This document shows, piece by piece, positions 31,727 to 42,023 of a stretch of DNA of 64,000 nucleotides; the stretch's first letter is position 1, and every line of letters begins with the position of its first letter. Origin of the DNA: Atriophallophorus winterbourni (Eukaryota > Platyhelminthes > Trematoda > Plagiorchiida > Microphallidae). The DNA lies in contig JACCGJ010018760.1 of assembly GCA_013407085.1 (NCBI GenBank), forward strand, positions 1-64,000, given 5' to 3'. A program made the translations under genes and the position numbers. The notes below the pieces were generated by a model that was not told where the DNA came from, searched no databases, and saw only the letters and a list, made by a program, of their open reading frames with translations.

Positions 31727-31970
31727 TGTACGGAAGTGTAATCGTGCAGCACTAATGTTCTGTGCAGCTAACACCGTGCTAAATTGATTTGCCACTGGTA
31801 GTGAGCTGCATGCGAATACACACTGGAGTTACACTGCCATTGTTATTTTAGATTCTCATATCTGTCTAGGCCTGGGCAGCTTGACAGTACATTAGTCAAG
31901 TGCAGTCTTTGACTGCGCGGCACTTTGCCTGGATAAGGCTTGTGATCTCATACTTGTGATCTCATAACTC
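31727..31970 (+). mobile_element. SINE-1 copy
   Basis: TACGGAAGTGTAATCGTGCA to CTTGTGATCTCATACTTG; it has a duplicated end (GTGATCTCATA twice). Confidence 0.75.
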
Positions 31971-32018
31971 AATGTGTCATAAAGGAACATAAACCATCGC
32001 ACATGTCAAGGTTCGTAT

Positions 32019-32315
32019 CATCATCATCATCATCAAAGACAGCAATACAACGGTAGCACGTACCGAATGCTTAACTGCCATACAACCATGAAAAAGTAAA
32101 ATCCTAAAAGATGGGGAAGGGTGGGACTTAAATTGCTTCGGCTTCTATAGAAGAGTAAGCACAAACAAACTGGGAAGAGGTGCCTACACCTCGAGTGGAA
32201 CATACATTCAAACACGTTTCTTGAACGAATAGAGCGACATCAGGACGGCAGCTTCCTTGCGGCTTTCACTGTCATGCATCATAATAAGCTTTTCTCGTCA
32301 CTCCGCTTGACAACA
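32019..32315 (-). mobile_element. RTE-3 3' end with ATG-repeat tail
   Basis: It starts at (CATCAT)n 32019-32034 on plus and continues through GGTGCCTACACC, GCTTCCTTGCGGCTTTCACT and CATCATAATAAGC, shared with 28.1 and 30.1 kb. Confidence 0.65.
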
Positions 32316-32639
32316 TACAAGTATCAGGATAAAAGGTTAAAATACTAAGCTGATCAAAGCTTTTCTCTGAGGAGCTAGATGCCCTTCGGCTAGACACCAT
32401 ACAAAGAAGCTCGCATAGGATCATTTTCGGCTCACGATAACGATGTAATGCCGTCCATGATAGTGATGAAGTGTAGTTCTAGAATAAACAGTCTCCGGAC
32501 TTGATCACTAGCATGAGGATAGACGTGTATAAAGAGGTCTGGATAAATAAGTTGCCCATCTAAAACTATGCTGGACAACATGGGTAGTATCACACCTACA
32601 AACAATTATGAAAATACAGGTAAAAATGACAGATCCCGT
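32316..32639. other. no recognised feature
   Basis: Nothing supported. Confidence 0.3.
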
Positions 32640-32722
32640 GTTTTCTTGCTTATCTGCTTTTCCTGCTTCATATTGCTTCGCACTTTGTCTGGCTCCAGAC
32701 TTGTGCTTCATGATGACGATGA
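32640..32722 (+). mobile_element. RTE-1 3'-end fragment
   Basis: TTCTTGCTTATCTGC to CAGACTTGTGCTTCATGATG: the RTE-1 terminus in plus orientation with its ATG-type tail. Confidence 0.75.
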
Positions 32723-33009
32723 ATCTTTTTATAGATATTGTTTTTAATTAATTCTCGAATTTTCATATGCATAGAAAGAAAATGGTATTTAAAACGAAAA
32801 CTAATTTTTCGATCTTTTCAGCTAGTGCAATAGGCATAGGACTCTACGTGGCTGATAAGATAATCGATAGTCCAAAATGTTTGTCAGTGCAACGCTTCTG
32901 AGGAGCCAAAGTTGGTTATTTTTGTCCTTTGATATTCTTATCGAATACGATGGGAAATGATACGCCGAGACTTCACCAGGTCACCCTTCAGTCTTGTATT
33001 GATGTTCTA

Positions 33010-33128
33010 TCCTATTTTTTCTCTCATATTTGTCTACGCCTGGGCAACCTGACAGTATCTTAGCCCACGTGTAGTCTGTGGCTGCACGTCACTTTGCTTG
33101 GATCACGCTTGTGCTTTCATTCATTCAT
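33010..33128 (+). mobile_element. SINE-1 3' half
   Basis: CTCATATTTGTCTACGCCTG to CTTTCATTCATTCATGCAT, with a CATT-type tail. Confidence 0.75.
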
Positions 33129-33129
33129 G

Positions 33130-33514
33130 CATTTCAACGGTAGGTGCTGAATCAATTTAACAAACACACAGATGAGTACACAGTGTTTCGTTCGAAGTTG
33201 TATTGGTACAACTAATATCGAAAGAAATTGACTTAGTTGTTGAAGCACTGGTATTTTGTGGTGGCAATCGAAAGCGCTACGGCCCAATAGGGAAAAAGCT
33301 ATAAAAGAGAGGAGAGATAATGTATAAAAATGAAAAAAGTCGTTTGGAGGTGACCCTCCAAAAACCTTTCCTAAGAAATTCTTATCGATAGGAACTTTGG
33401 CTTGGATCGGGCTGCATTGATTTACCCGATCTACAGACCACATCAGCCCATCTCCTTAGCGTACAATTGTCCGTAGTACGTGATCGTTTAGGAGGTACAT
33501 GCGTCTTGGGATCT
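33130..33514. other. no recognised feature
   Basis: A 108-codon minus ORF (33443-33117) was not recognised and is probably chance. Confidence 0.3.
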
Positions 33515-33745
33515 AGATGAACAGTTGGAGAGAATTAACAGAAAACCGTGTTGAGCAACAAGGGAAGTCAGAGTACAACTATCCAATGCGGCTGTTTCCA
33601 AGGAGGTTTGTATCCCACTTCATTGTTCATCGATACTATTTTGGGGAAATGTAGAAAGATGCAAACTCAAATTGGTCGAAAACCCTTGGAGAACCAGGAG
33701 ATCATTAAGCCTGGCAAGATTCAACTGCCTTGCAACGTTTCACAC
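33515..33745 (-). mobile_element. RTE-1 fragment (endonuclease-RT linker)
   Basis: It matches 36255-36472 of copy C (ACTATCCAA, TTTCCAAGGAGGTTTG, ATCGATACTATTTTGGGGAA). Confidence 0.75.
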
Positions 33746-33762
33746 AAAAACGCATCGAGAGC

Positions 33763-34089
33763 TTACTTTACTTTACTTTGTGCGACTATCTCCTCCTGGA
33801 GGATGAGTCGGCTTCAAAGAAGATTCTTGGGAATTTGGGTACAAAGCGGCGTCCCCAGCACCACTCGGCGTTTGTTCGAGTCAGCTCTCTAGCCTTTGCA
33901 CAACCAAGTGCGACCTTCAAGGCAGCAGGGAGTTGCCAGAAAGAGGTGGTCTACCAGACTCTGTTCGAGGTTTTTCCTCAGGGTTTTCTCCCGAAGCCTT
34001 TCCCGCGATCGGGTATCCCACAAGGCAGTGGAGGTTTAAAATCAGGGTTTTCCTTCCCTTAGATGAAATGCCCTCCCAGGCTAACGAGC
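33763..34089 (-). mobile_element. R570 copy, head truncated
   Basis: On plus it starts with TTACTTTACTTTACTTTG and GCGACTATCTCCTCCTGGAG and runs to GAAATGCCCTCCCAGGC. It stops exactly at the CATCATCATCATCATG tail of RTE-1 copy C. Confidence 0.7.
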
Positions 34090-36480
34090 TACATCATCAT
34101 CATCATGAAGCACAAGTCTGGAGCCAGACAAAGTGCCAAGCAATATGAAGCAGGAAAAGCAGATAAGCAAGCGCGTGGAAAAGGGAAAGCAGGCAAGCGG
34201 AATACGCAAAAGCAAATGCACAAAAAGCAGCTTGTTTTTGTAGTTTCACTGCATGCGATTTTTCGGGTTTTTTTGTTTTGTTTTTGTTTTTTGTTTTTTT
34301 TTATGTAAAATAATACCGAATAAAAAATTATGACACACATAATAAAATACACTGGCGCCACTGACTTCGGTTTGTAGCCATATCGCGTAAGGTTTCCAGC
34401 CAACTATTAGGTGGAGCTTTTGGACCCCACCCAGGCAAACGAATACGCCCAACTGAGCCTAGCGCTACGGTGAGTTTCTTCATCCCAACGCGCCACGTCA
34501 TGGACTGGCCACCCGATCTTTTCTTCCAGCTTCTGTCAGGCTCTGCGAATAAGGCGCGGTACGGTAAACGGTGAGTAGGCATTCTTAATACATGTCCCAA
34601 CCATCGCAAGCGAGCAAGCATCAGCATTTCTCTCAGTCCGCGGCCACCTGGTCCTAACACCCGCTTGCAGACATCTATATTTGTAACACGATGCTGCCAC
34701 CGAATGCGAGCAATTCTACGCAGGCAACGGGTATCAAAAACAGAAAGCCGACGGACATCTTCCGCTCGGATAGACCAGGTTTCGCAGCCATAAAGGAGTG
34801 TAGCACGCACCACTGCGTTGTACACTCGGCCTTTAGTATGGAGTGAAACATCGCGTCGACGCCACAGGTGGCGAAGGTTAGCAAACGCTGCACCCGCTTT
34901 GCGAACACGATGTGAGATCTCGTCCTCGACACAACCTCCAGCGGAGATACAACTGCCAAGGTAAACAAAGCTGTCGACCAATTCAAGATTGACATCGCAC
35001 ACAGTTAGGTTTGGAAGAGAGCCGCTCCAATCCTGGGTAAGTGTTTTACACTTGTTAGGCGCAAAGCACATGCCATACCTTGAAGCTTCAAGTGCCAGGC
35101 GGTCCAGGGCTTGTTGCATTATATGAGGGTCGTCTCCCAGAAGTGCGATGTCATCGGCATACTCTAGATCGGTCGCTCGCTCACCCGGCAGAAGTTCAAC
35201 ACCTGTGCCCACCAGTCCAGCTAAAGCTTTTCTCAGGACATCGTCGATCGCGAAGTTAAAAAGGAACGGCGAGATAGGGCAGCCCTGCCGCACCCCGCTG
35301 GAGATATTGAACGAGGACGACAATTGTCCGTACGCTCGAACCCTGCCCGAAGTTTGGCAATATAATGCTTTCAAGATCCAAACATACTTCTCGGGCACTC
35401 CATGTCTCAGTAGACAGTTCCAAAGTCTTTCACGATCGATTGAATCGAATGCCGCTCGGATGTCAAGGAATACCACGATAGTTGGTTTACGAAAAGTGTG
35501 GCGTTGCTCCAGTAACTGACGGAGTGTGAAAATTTGATCTATGCACCCTCGGCCGGCACGAAACCCAGTTTGCTCCTCACGGATTTGCTCTTCCCGTTTG
35601 GTACTCAATCGGTGAAGCAGAATGGACGCCAGTATTTTAGGAGCTACTGAAATGAGACTGATACCCCGATGGTTTTCACAGGAATCGCGCCGTCCCTTTT
35701 TGAAAATAGGAGCAATTATTGATTCTCTCCAAGGGATCGGAACGCGTTCCTCAGCCCATATGTTGGCGAACAGCGCTTGAAGTTCGCGAACTAAAGCGAA
35801 ACCGCCATCTTTGAACAATGACGGAGGCAAAGCATCAGCACCTGATGCCCGATGGCGCTTAAGGCTCCGGACTACACTGTAAATCTCTGATTGAGTCGGA
35901 GCCTCAAGAGAAATCGACCATGGGGTACAGTGTTCCGTATTCTCGAAATCAGTGGGTGCAGAAGGCCAGTTAAACTGTGCTTCAAAATGTTCTGCCCATC
36001 GCTCCATGCGTCTGTGCATGTTAAAAACTGGCAAACCATCTGCTTCACGTATCAACGCACTGATGCCTGGTCGCCCGCTTCCAGTTGTTCTGATGAGTTG
36101 GAACAATTTTCTGAAATTGCCTACAGCTGCCGCAGATTCCATTTCCGTAGCCTTAGAACTCCACCAACTTTCCCTGTCGGTTCTCAAACTGGCAACCAGT
36201 TTACGTTTAATAAGCCTTCGTGACGCATCATGTATGCTATCAGCAGAAAGCAACCGACGTTGGTCCATTAATTGGAGAGAATTCGCAGAAACCCAGTGCT
36301 GAGCTACACGGGAAGTCAACCCACAACTATCCAACGCTGCTGTTTCCAAGGAGGTTTGAATCCCACTCCATTGGTCATCGATACTATTTTGGGGAACTGT
36401 AGACAGATGCAGACTCAAATTGGCCTGAAACCCTCGGAGAACCGGGAGATCGTTAAGCCTAGCAACATTCAACTATATTT
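34090..36480 (-). mobile_element. RTE-1 copy C, longest RT-bearing copy
   Basis: The ATG-repeat tail (34093-34108), ~230 bp of 3'UTR and a long RT frame. The 5' end is replaced at ~36480 by other sequence. Endonuclease pieces of the same family lie beyond, at 37060-38700. Confidence 0.88.
34328..36472 (-). CDS. RTE-1 reverse transcriptase, open over 714 codons
   Basis: The longest open frame in the window. After a linker (~1-230) come the RT blocks: HRASGADALPPSLFKDGG (~205-225), WRESIIAPIFKKGRR (~250), HRGISLISVAPKILASILL (~270), VVFLDIRAAFDSIDR (motif A with catalytic Asp), SGVRQGCPISPFLFNFAID (motif B) and LEYADDIALLGDD (motif C), then thumb and C-terminal parts ending RDMATNRSQW. All catalytic residues are present and the frame has no stop, so this RT may have been active recently. 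The N-terminal APE endonuclease needed for target priming is not in frame. The start Met is arbitrary, because the frame is cut by the junction at 36480. Confidence 0.88.
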   Translation of the reverse strand: MNVARLNDLPVLRGFQANLSLHLSTVPQNSIDDQWSGIQTSLETAALDSCGLTSRVAQHWVSANSLQLMDQRRLLSADSIHDASRRLIKRKLVASLRTDRESWWSSKATEMESAAAVGNFRKLFQLIRTTGSGRPGISALIREADGLPVFNMHRRMERWAEHFEAQFNWPSAPTDFENTEHCTPWSISLEAPTQSEIYSVVRSLKRHRASGADALPPSLFKDGGFALVRELQALFANIWAEERVPIPWRESIIAPIFKKGRRDSCENHRGISLISVAPKILASILLHRLSTKREEQIREEQTGFRAGRGCIDQIFTLRQLLEQRHTFRKPTIVVFLDIRAAFDSIDRERLWNCLLRHGVPEKYVWILKALYCQTSGRVRAYGQLSSSFNISSGVRQGCPISPFLFNFAIDDVLRKALAGLVGTGVELLPGERATDLEYADDIALLGDDPHIMQQALDRLALEASRYGMCFAPNKCKTLTQDWSGSLPNLTVCDVNLELVDSFVYLGSCISAGGCVEDEISHRVRKAGAAFANLRHLWRRRDVSLHTKGRVYNAVVRATLLYGCETWSIRAEDVRRLSVFDTRCLRRIARIRWQHRVTNIDVCKRVLGPGGRGLREMLMLARLRWLGHVLRMPTHRLPYRALFAEPDRSWKKRSGGQSMTWRVGMKKLTVALGSVGRIRLPGWGPKAPPNSWLETLRDMATNRSQWRQCILLCVS

Positions 36481-36950
36481 ATATATATTTTTACACAATC
36501 ATTTAAAAATGACAAAGTGCCACCCAATCAATTTGGGTGTGGGCGTGATACTACCCGGTTGCCCAGGCCGAAGTAGAGGAGTTGATCTTGAGGACTCCCG
36601 CCTCAAGCCTTTGGCCCGAAAGCCTAACCCGCAAGGCAGCGGAGCGAGATTAAGGATCGCACCTATCGGGGCCGGATACTGTAGGTACAGTTCACAAGCC
36701 ATTCGCGAGGTAGAGACCAAGCAGGGACTCCCGACATCATCCCAACCAGTCGAGCCGGTGAGCCTTGTGGATTCATACGCCTCTTCTGGTATACAATGTC
36801 CGCGAGGGACAAGGAGACTGTGTTTGTCTGGCTTCTCACCATTGACCAACCTGGTATGAGTAACTCTGAAGATGCCACGAAGACATCACCCAGTATAGCT
36901 CAATGGATCATCGAGGCACGCAAGCCGCTGCACCACGTCAAGGTCCAGTC
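36481..36950 (+). repeat. unclassified GC-richer dispersed segment
   Basis: A non-coding block containing GGTTGCCCAGGCCG and a stretch shared with 31627-31721. It lies between RTE-1 RT and endonuclease parts and resembles a retroelement 5' region. ORFs on both strands here look fortuitous. Confidence 0.45.
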
Positions 36951-37022
36951 TCGGCGCAACGGTCCAGTCTCGGCGCAACGGCGTCCAGTCTCGGCGCAAC
37001 GGCTCCAGTCTCGGCGCAACGG
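36951..37022 (+). repeat. minisatellite, 4 units of ~18-20 bp
   Basis: CCAGTCTCGGCGCAACGG is repeated four times with 0-2-base spacers. It lies at the broken end of the RTE-1 endonuclease. Confidence 0.9.
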
Positions 37023-37059
37023 AAAAGGTGGTTTTGTTTTGTTTGTGTTTGTACCGCGG

Positions 37060-37606
37060 AAACGAGTACGAGCGGCAATCTTGCACACTCCCTCGCCAGG
37101 AGTAGCTGATAGCAATATGGTCAATTTGCGTGAACAAGGCCGCCGATGGAGATCTCCAAGTGGAGCAGTGGCGCTTCGAATGGCGGAAGTTAGTGCTGGC
37201 AAGGTACAATCTGTGCCCTGAGCACAAGTCAAGCAATCTTTCGCCGTTGTCATTACGATGACAATCGAGACCAAACCGTCCACCCACGAAATGCTCGTTT
37301 AAGGATAGACGGCCAACACGTGCATTCATGTCTCCAGCAAGGACAACGATGTCACTCCTCGATGCAAGTCTAATGAGTTCTTGTAATCTTCCATAAAACT
37401 CATCCTTGTCACGTTCAGAGCTACAGTTAGTCGGTGCATAGGCAGCAACCACAAACAGGTCGCGGGATTGGTTGCGAAATCGGCCTTTTTTTTGCACGAA
37501 CCCTGTAGTCTTACTGCACAAAGGCGACTGTCGACTGGGATCCAGTCTAACAGTGCGACCTCAGCTCGCTCACTCAAGACGATTCCGACACCAGCTTGAC
37601 CAGATA
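37060..37606 (-). pseudogene. RTE-1 endonuclease, partial (piece 1)
   Basis: Two frames: AEVALLDWIPVDSRLCAVRL (37622 frame), then after a shift FVVAAYAPTNCSSERDKDEF, IVVLAGDMNARVGRLSLNEH (catalytic Asp/Asn) and ALFTQIDHIAIS. The N-terminal third is missing because an R570 piece cuts it at 37607, and the C-terminal SDH part is lost at the 36.95-37.06 kb junction. Confidence 0.8.
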
Positions 37607-37822
37607 CATCTGCCCGAAGCAAACTGGTTTTCAGGCGCCAGTCACTCGCCCCTTCTCCTGTTGGTAGGACCAGTTCCGCCGGGCTCGGAGAGCCACTCGT
37701 GCAGGCCAGAATCTGGACTTGGTTGTCAGAGGCTATTTGAGACGCATGCCATATGGGAGCATTTTATAAACAGTGGGAGCTTATCCCCACTGCCAACCCC
37801 GGCTATGACAACCTTTGGAGCT
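37607..37822 (-). mobile_element. R570 head fragment between two endonuclease pieces
   Basis: It matches 21620-21840 (GTCACTCGCCCCTTCTCCTG, GAGCCACTCGTGCAGGCCAG, GGGAGCTTATCCCCACTGCC). It separates two RTE-1 endonuclease copies. Confidence 0.75.
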
Positions 37823-38700
37823 TAGCACAGACTAACGCATGATTTGACTCTAGACAGGTATCCCAGTATGAACGGCAATCTTGCACAATCACTCGCCACG
37901 AATCGCTGATAGCAATATGGTCAATTTGCGTGAACAACGCCGCCGAGGGAGATTTCCAAGTGGAGCAGTGACGCTTCGAATGGCGGAAGTTAGCGCCGGC
38001 AAGGTAGAGTTTGTGCTCTGAGCACAAACTAAGCAATCTTTCGCCGTTGTCATTACGATGGCAATCGAGACCAAACCTTCCACCAACGAAATGCTCGTTT
38101 AAAGATAGACTGCCTACACGCACGTTCATGTCTCTAGTTAAGACAACGATGTAACTCCTCGGTGCAAGTCTAATGAGTTCTTGTAATCTTCCATAAAACT
38201 CATCCTTGTCAAGATCAGAGCTAAAATTAGTCGGGGCATAGGCAGCAACTATAAACAGGTTGCGGGATTGATTGCGAAATCAGCCTTTCTTGCACGAACC
38301 CTGCAAAAAGGCGACTGTCAGCTGGGATCCCGTCTAACAGTGCAACCTCAGCTCTCTCACTCAAAGCGATTCCGACAACAGATTGAGCAGATACCATGAC
38401 ATCGTCATCAGTGGACAGACGTAGATAGTGTAACTTGCGTAAGTTCGAAGTGTTAGACAATCGTATAACTGAGCTAGAGTTATGCATGCGTGTTTCCGAC
38501 AAACAGCACACATCGACGTCGAGGCTATCAAGCGTGCGAGCCGAGACTGCCTGCTGTCCGATGCTAGCTAAAGTCCGTACATTAAGCGCCGCTAATTTGA
38601 ATGGTACGCGCGGGCGGAAGAACGCTCTGGAGGCATTCGAAGCAGGCAAAATATTCGAAGTGGCTAAATTTGGAAAGCTCAATGAACAAGCTGCACTTCT
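37823..38700 (-). pseudogene. RTE-1 endonuclease, nearly complete (piece 2)
   Basis: The start region FKLAALNVRTLASIGQQ (catalytic Asn) and VDVCCLSETRMH (Glu) come from ORF 38682-38227; after a gap with shifts, NVRVGSLSLNEHFVGGRFGL, QIDHIAIS and LESNHALVCAKL come from 38129-37803. GDMN is degraded (ATTTAGAGAC-type change at ~38130), and the final SDH is SNH, an Asp to Asn change at the catalytic position. Not functional. Confidence 0.8.
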
Positions 38701-39001
38701 GTTATGGCTACCGGAAGAACCATAAAACGGAAAACAGTATTTAAAAAAGTTTGCATGCAGCAGAAAAGCAGAGACTTCAGGCGTGCAGCAAAATGTTTCA
38801 TTCGAAGTCCAATGTTTTCCCTGGTTTGCCTTTCAACTGGGCGACTAGTTTCTGCATCTTAATACGAGAATAAATCGAAATCCTGTTTGAGTAAAACGCT
38901 AAGTTCAAACATGCGTTTCCTGCTGTTTTGTAGCGAGCCCAGGAACTATGAGTGAGGGGTTCCCGTTCTCGAGTAAACCAACAAACTTGAGTAGTACACT
39001 A
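38701..39001. other. no recognised feature
   Basis: Possibly the RTE-1 5' leader on minus; nothing decisive. Confidence 0.3.
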
Positions 39002-39115
39002 TGTACGTATGTATGAAAGCACAAGCCTGATCCAGACAAATTGTCGTACAGTCAGAGACTACACGTGGGCTGAGGTTGCCCAAGCCTAGACAGATATGAC
39101 AAAAGAAATGGTAGT
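39002..39115 (-). mobile_element. SINE-1 3' half
   Basis: TATGTATGAAAGCACAAGCC to CAGATATGACAAAAG. Confidence 0.72.
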
Positions 39116-39525
39116 AGTACACTATTTATGTCAGCTGCTTAAATCACATGAGAATACTGTAGATTTCTGATGTAAACATGCGCAAAACTTGTTCCAGATT
39201 AAATACTGTTGCAGCAGTTCACTTCCCAACAAGCACAATGATACAACATACACACAATGAGAATTCCGGAAGTCGGAACATAAAGTTGTATGGAATGGTG
39301 TATGATAAAATGTATATTGAAATAGTGATAGTTGCACAGCCGGTTGGCTGGATTGTTGTTGACAGGTTCTGTGGTTGGGACGCAGCCGGTTGGTTGGAGG
39401 ACGATAGCCGCCCTAGCGGCAGCAAAAGGGAAACGACCTCCGACGTGCGCAGCGTATTGTTCGACAAAACAGAAGGGTCGGCATAAACGATAATCTAAAA
39501 TCGGATAACCAACACTACCATTTGC
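39116..39525. other. no recognised feature
   Basis: Overlapping ORFs of 82-110 codons on both strands, none recognised. Confidence 0.3.
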
Positions 39526-39695
39526 AGTCAATTTAGTTCAATTTAATAAGGACAGTAAGTGGCTAACGAGAAAATCGAGCGTTTAGAATTTTCTCGATGG
39601 AAAGCTGCAGAGAAGCAACCACCACTGACAAAACGTTTGTTCTAATTGTGCGTTGGATATCCTTGACGATCGCGACGCCAATATATTATATTATA
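39526..39695 (-). mobile_element. CR1 3'-end fragment
   Basis: AGTAAGTGGCTAACGAG, AAAGCTGCAGAGAAGC and CGATCGCGACGCCAA belong to the CR1 3'UTR also seen at 41641, 47576, 48682, 52140 and in both LTRs. Confidence 0.7.
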
Positions 39696-39699
39696 TTGT

Positions 39700-40170
39700 A
39701 TTTAGGAATGGGATGAGCGAGTATCTAATGACGAGGCTCGCCACCGTTCTTTTGATATCCCTCGCCAGATTTCGATATTGCGACAACACCGACTGAAGGT
39801 TTGTCCGCATCCTGAGACGCTCGAACGATGAACTAATCAGGGTGACAGTATCGCCGGCACCCTGCGCTGAATGGTGTAGCGTCGCGGAGGACAAGTGAAG
39901 ACTTGGCTCGCTACCGTGAGATCGGACAGTATCTTAGCACACCTGCAGTCTCTGACTGTGCGGCACTTTGCCTGGATCAGGCTTGTGCTTTCACATCACA
40001 TCACGATCGGTTTACGGATGGCGCACATGGGACCGTACCTGGTTTAGGATCTGCGCCGATCTCGCTTCTGATCGACGAGTGTGGGAGGGTGAAATCCGTG
40101 ACATCATCGAAGCCGAATCATCCTCCAGGAGGAGATAGTCGCATAAAAGCAAAGCAAGTAAAGTAACTAT
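39700..40170 (+). mobile_element. RTE-2 3' end interrupted by SINE-1
   Basis: It matches 23956-24390 in reverse: the coding remnant RHRSFDIPRQISILRQHRL, then GTCGCGGAGGACAAGTGAAG, and the end GGAGATAGTCGCATAAAAGC with AAGCAAGTAAAGTAA tail. A SINE-1 piece lies at 39926-40006. Confidence 0.78.
39926..40006 (+). mobile_element. SINE-1 3' half inside RTE-2
   Basis: ACAGTATCTTAGCACACCTG to GTGCTTTCACATCACATCA; RTE-2 sequence resumes at CGATCGGTTTACGG. Confidence 0.78.
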
Positions 40171-40194
40171 TTAAAAAGCACCTGGTTATGAATT

Positions 40195-41030
40195 ATGCTG
40201 GAAAAATTGAAAGCAATTTCTCTTCACCAGTACGGTAAGAAGTCAGTCAAAGAAGAGTTGTGCAATAAAATAAGAACTATGGCATTTACTTTATTTACCA
40301 GATAGTGCTGAAAATCGTTAACTGCCTAATTATGCATAGCAAATAGGAGGAGTATTCAGGAAATCGCTTACCCAAACCACACATAAATCTCGCGACAGAA
40401 CTGCAGGATATAAGTTCTTCTGGGAGCCGGTTCCGGAAATTTACCACCCTGAGACTGAAAACGTTTTTCCGGGAGTCTACTCTACATCGCTGCTTAGCAA
40501 GTTTGAGCGAATGCCCGAAAGTGCCCAGCCCGGGACTTAAGGCAAAGAAGTTGTTCATGATAACGCCGCTTAAACACTTCAAGATCTAAAAGGTTTCAAC
40601 TAAGTCACCTCTCAAACGACGGCGCATAACGGAGAAACGCTATGGGGACTTTAGGCGTGGAGCGTACGTTTTTTTCGCTGACCCTCAATCATACGAGTTG
40701 CGAGACGCTGTATGGTTTCGAGTCAAACGATGTCGGTCTTGTAGTAAAAGCACCACGCTTGGACACAATATTCTAAATGCGGCCGAATTAATGCCTTGTA
40801 AAGTGGCAGGAATACATCGGGTCTTCTGTTGGATAGCACGGATCGCATCCGACAAAGCACTTTGCGAGCACGTTGAGCTGCAGCGGCGCATTGGTCCTCC
40901 CATTTGAAGTCAGTAATTACCAGTACTCCCAAATCCATAGCACGTTGTGTGGCGTTAACACTGAGAGAATTTCCCGAAAACGGGACTGAAAGCTTATCAA
41001 ACAGGAATAAGGTTATTGTCACAAACGTTG
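40195..41030 (-). mobile_element. CR1 3' end fused to an RTE-2 tail (copy 1)
   Basis: Minus-strand frames: LSVNATQRAMDLGVLVITDF, then ALIRPHLEYCVQAW (41022-40723), and VFSLRVVNFRNRLPEELIS (40582-40295), that is, the RT thumb and C-terminus of a CR1. The 3' side runs straight into the RTE-2 tail at 40170. The same join recurs at 62.3-63.3 kb. Confidence 0.8.
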
Positions 41031-41640
41031 TGTCCTCTGATTGGTTGATTATTTGATTGGCTCTGGTTCACCATGTTTTCTAATTTCTCTATCCTTTCGA
41101 TTTTATCGATAGCGATTTTCTGCTCTAATTTTCTCCTCTCTCTTGCTTTTCTTTTTCTTTCCATTTCGTCGAGTCTTGCCTCTGCTGGCTAATTGAGATA
41201 AAGGAGAGAGAAATTAGAAAACTCTATTTAGAAATAATGCTGAGTCTTCTTACCGATGACGAAAATTATTTCGAAAATATCGTCGCCCCCGAGGTTCGAA
41301 CCTGGGACCTCACTCCCCCCAGCGAAGTACATAACCACTGCACCACGACCACATTAGCTAAAATTATTCTCAATAACGTTCTGACATCTGATTGGTCGGT
41401 TATTTGATTGGCTAAAATTATTCATTTACACAAACTACACCGTTTGTGTAAATACTCTTAGCCAATTTCAAGTTCTATTAAGGGGTACCGGACCAACATT
41501 TGTGCTGCATCTTTTGTATTATGCGCTAATATTATTCTTAGACTTCATATCGCACAATACGAAGAAATTAATTTCAAAGTCTTTCTTCGTGCACTGAAAC
41601 TTAATCAAAGCCAACTCTTTTCAACAGTATAGGGTAATTA
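41031..41640. other. AT-rich sequence around the tRNA-like segment
   Basis: CTGATTGGTTGATTATTTGATTGGCT-type sequence occurs on both sides (~41038 and ~41389) of the tRNA-like segment; 41031-41281 is pyrimidine-rich. This could be the body of a tRNA-derived repeat. Confidence 0.35.
41282..41352 (-). tRNA. tRNA-Pro-like pseudogene or tRNA-derived repeat head
   Basis: On minus there is a canonical A box (TGGTGCAGTGG) and a perfect B box (GGTTCGAACC). The D stem GTGC/GTAC pairs; the anticodon stem TCGCT/AGTGA pairs but encloses GGGGGG; the T stem has one mismatch and the acceptor two. The arm GTGAGGTCCCAGGTTCGAA resembles tRNA-Pro. The G-run anticodon loop lacks the invariant U33, so a working tRNA is unlikely. 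Confidence 0.55.
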
Positions 41641-42023
41641 ATTCAGTTCAGTTCAGTTTGCACAGGACAGTATGTGGCTAACAAGCCAATCGAGCGTCCA
41701 GAATTTCTTTTGGTGAAAGGCTGCAGAGAAGCACCCACCACTGCCAAAACGTTTATTCTTTTTGTCTATTTCAAATCTTCGCCGATCACGAAGCCAAGAG
41801 ATTATCCAGGTTCAACTTCGGAAGCCTCGCGTTATAGCCGATGCTGGAAAATGAAAAAGCAGTTTCTCTTCACCAGCACGGTAAAAGGTCAGCTGAAGTA
41901 GCATTGTGTATAATAAAACAAAAAACACAGAGAACTCTAGCCCTCACTATATTTACTGGATAACGCTAAAAGATGAAAAACCTAAGCTTGTATAGCAATT
42001 AAGGAGAGTATTGAGGAAACATC
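41641..42023 (-). mobile_element. CR1-A 3'UTR and tail
   Basis: On plus it starts TTCAGTTCAGTTCAG (the TGAAC-repeat tail), then GTGGCTAACAAGCC, TTTCTCTTCACCAGCACGGT and the extreme RT C-terminus. The thumb region is deleted between this part and 42024. Confidence 0.75.

Noticed and set aside
36499..37283. ORFs with repeated VSAQR/SLGAT peptides
   Set aside because: They come from translating the CCAGTCTCGGCGCAACGG minisatellite in several frames.
41282..41352. Functional tRNA-Pro gene
   Set aside because: Anticodon loop is all G, U33 is missing, and acceptor and T stems have mismatches.
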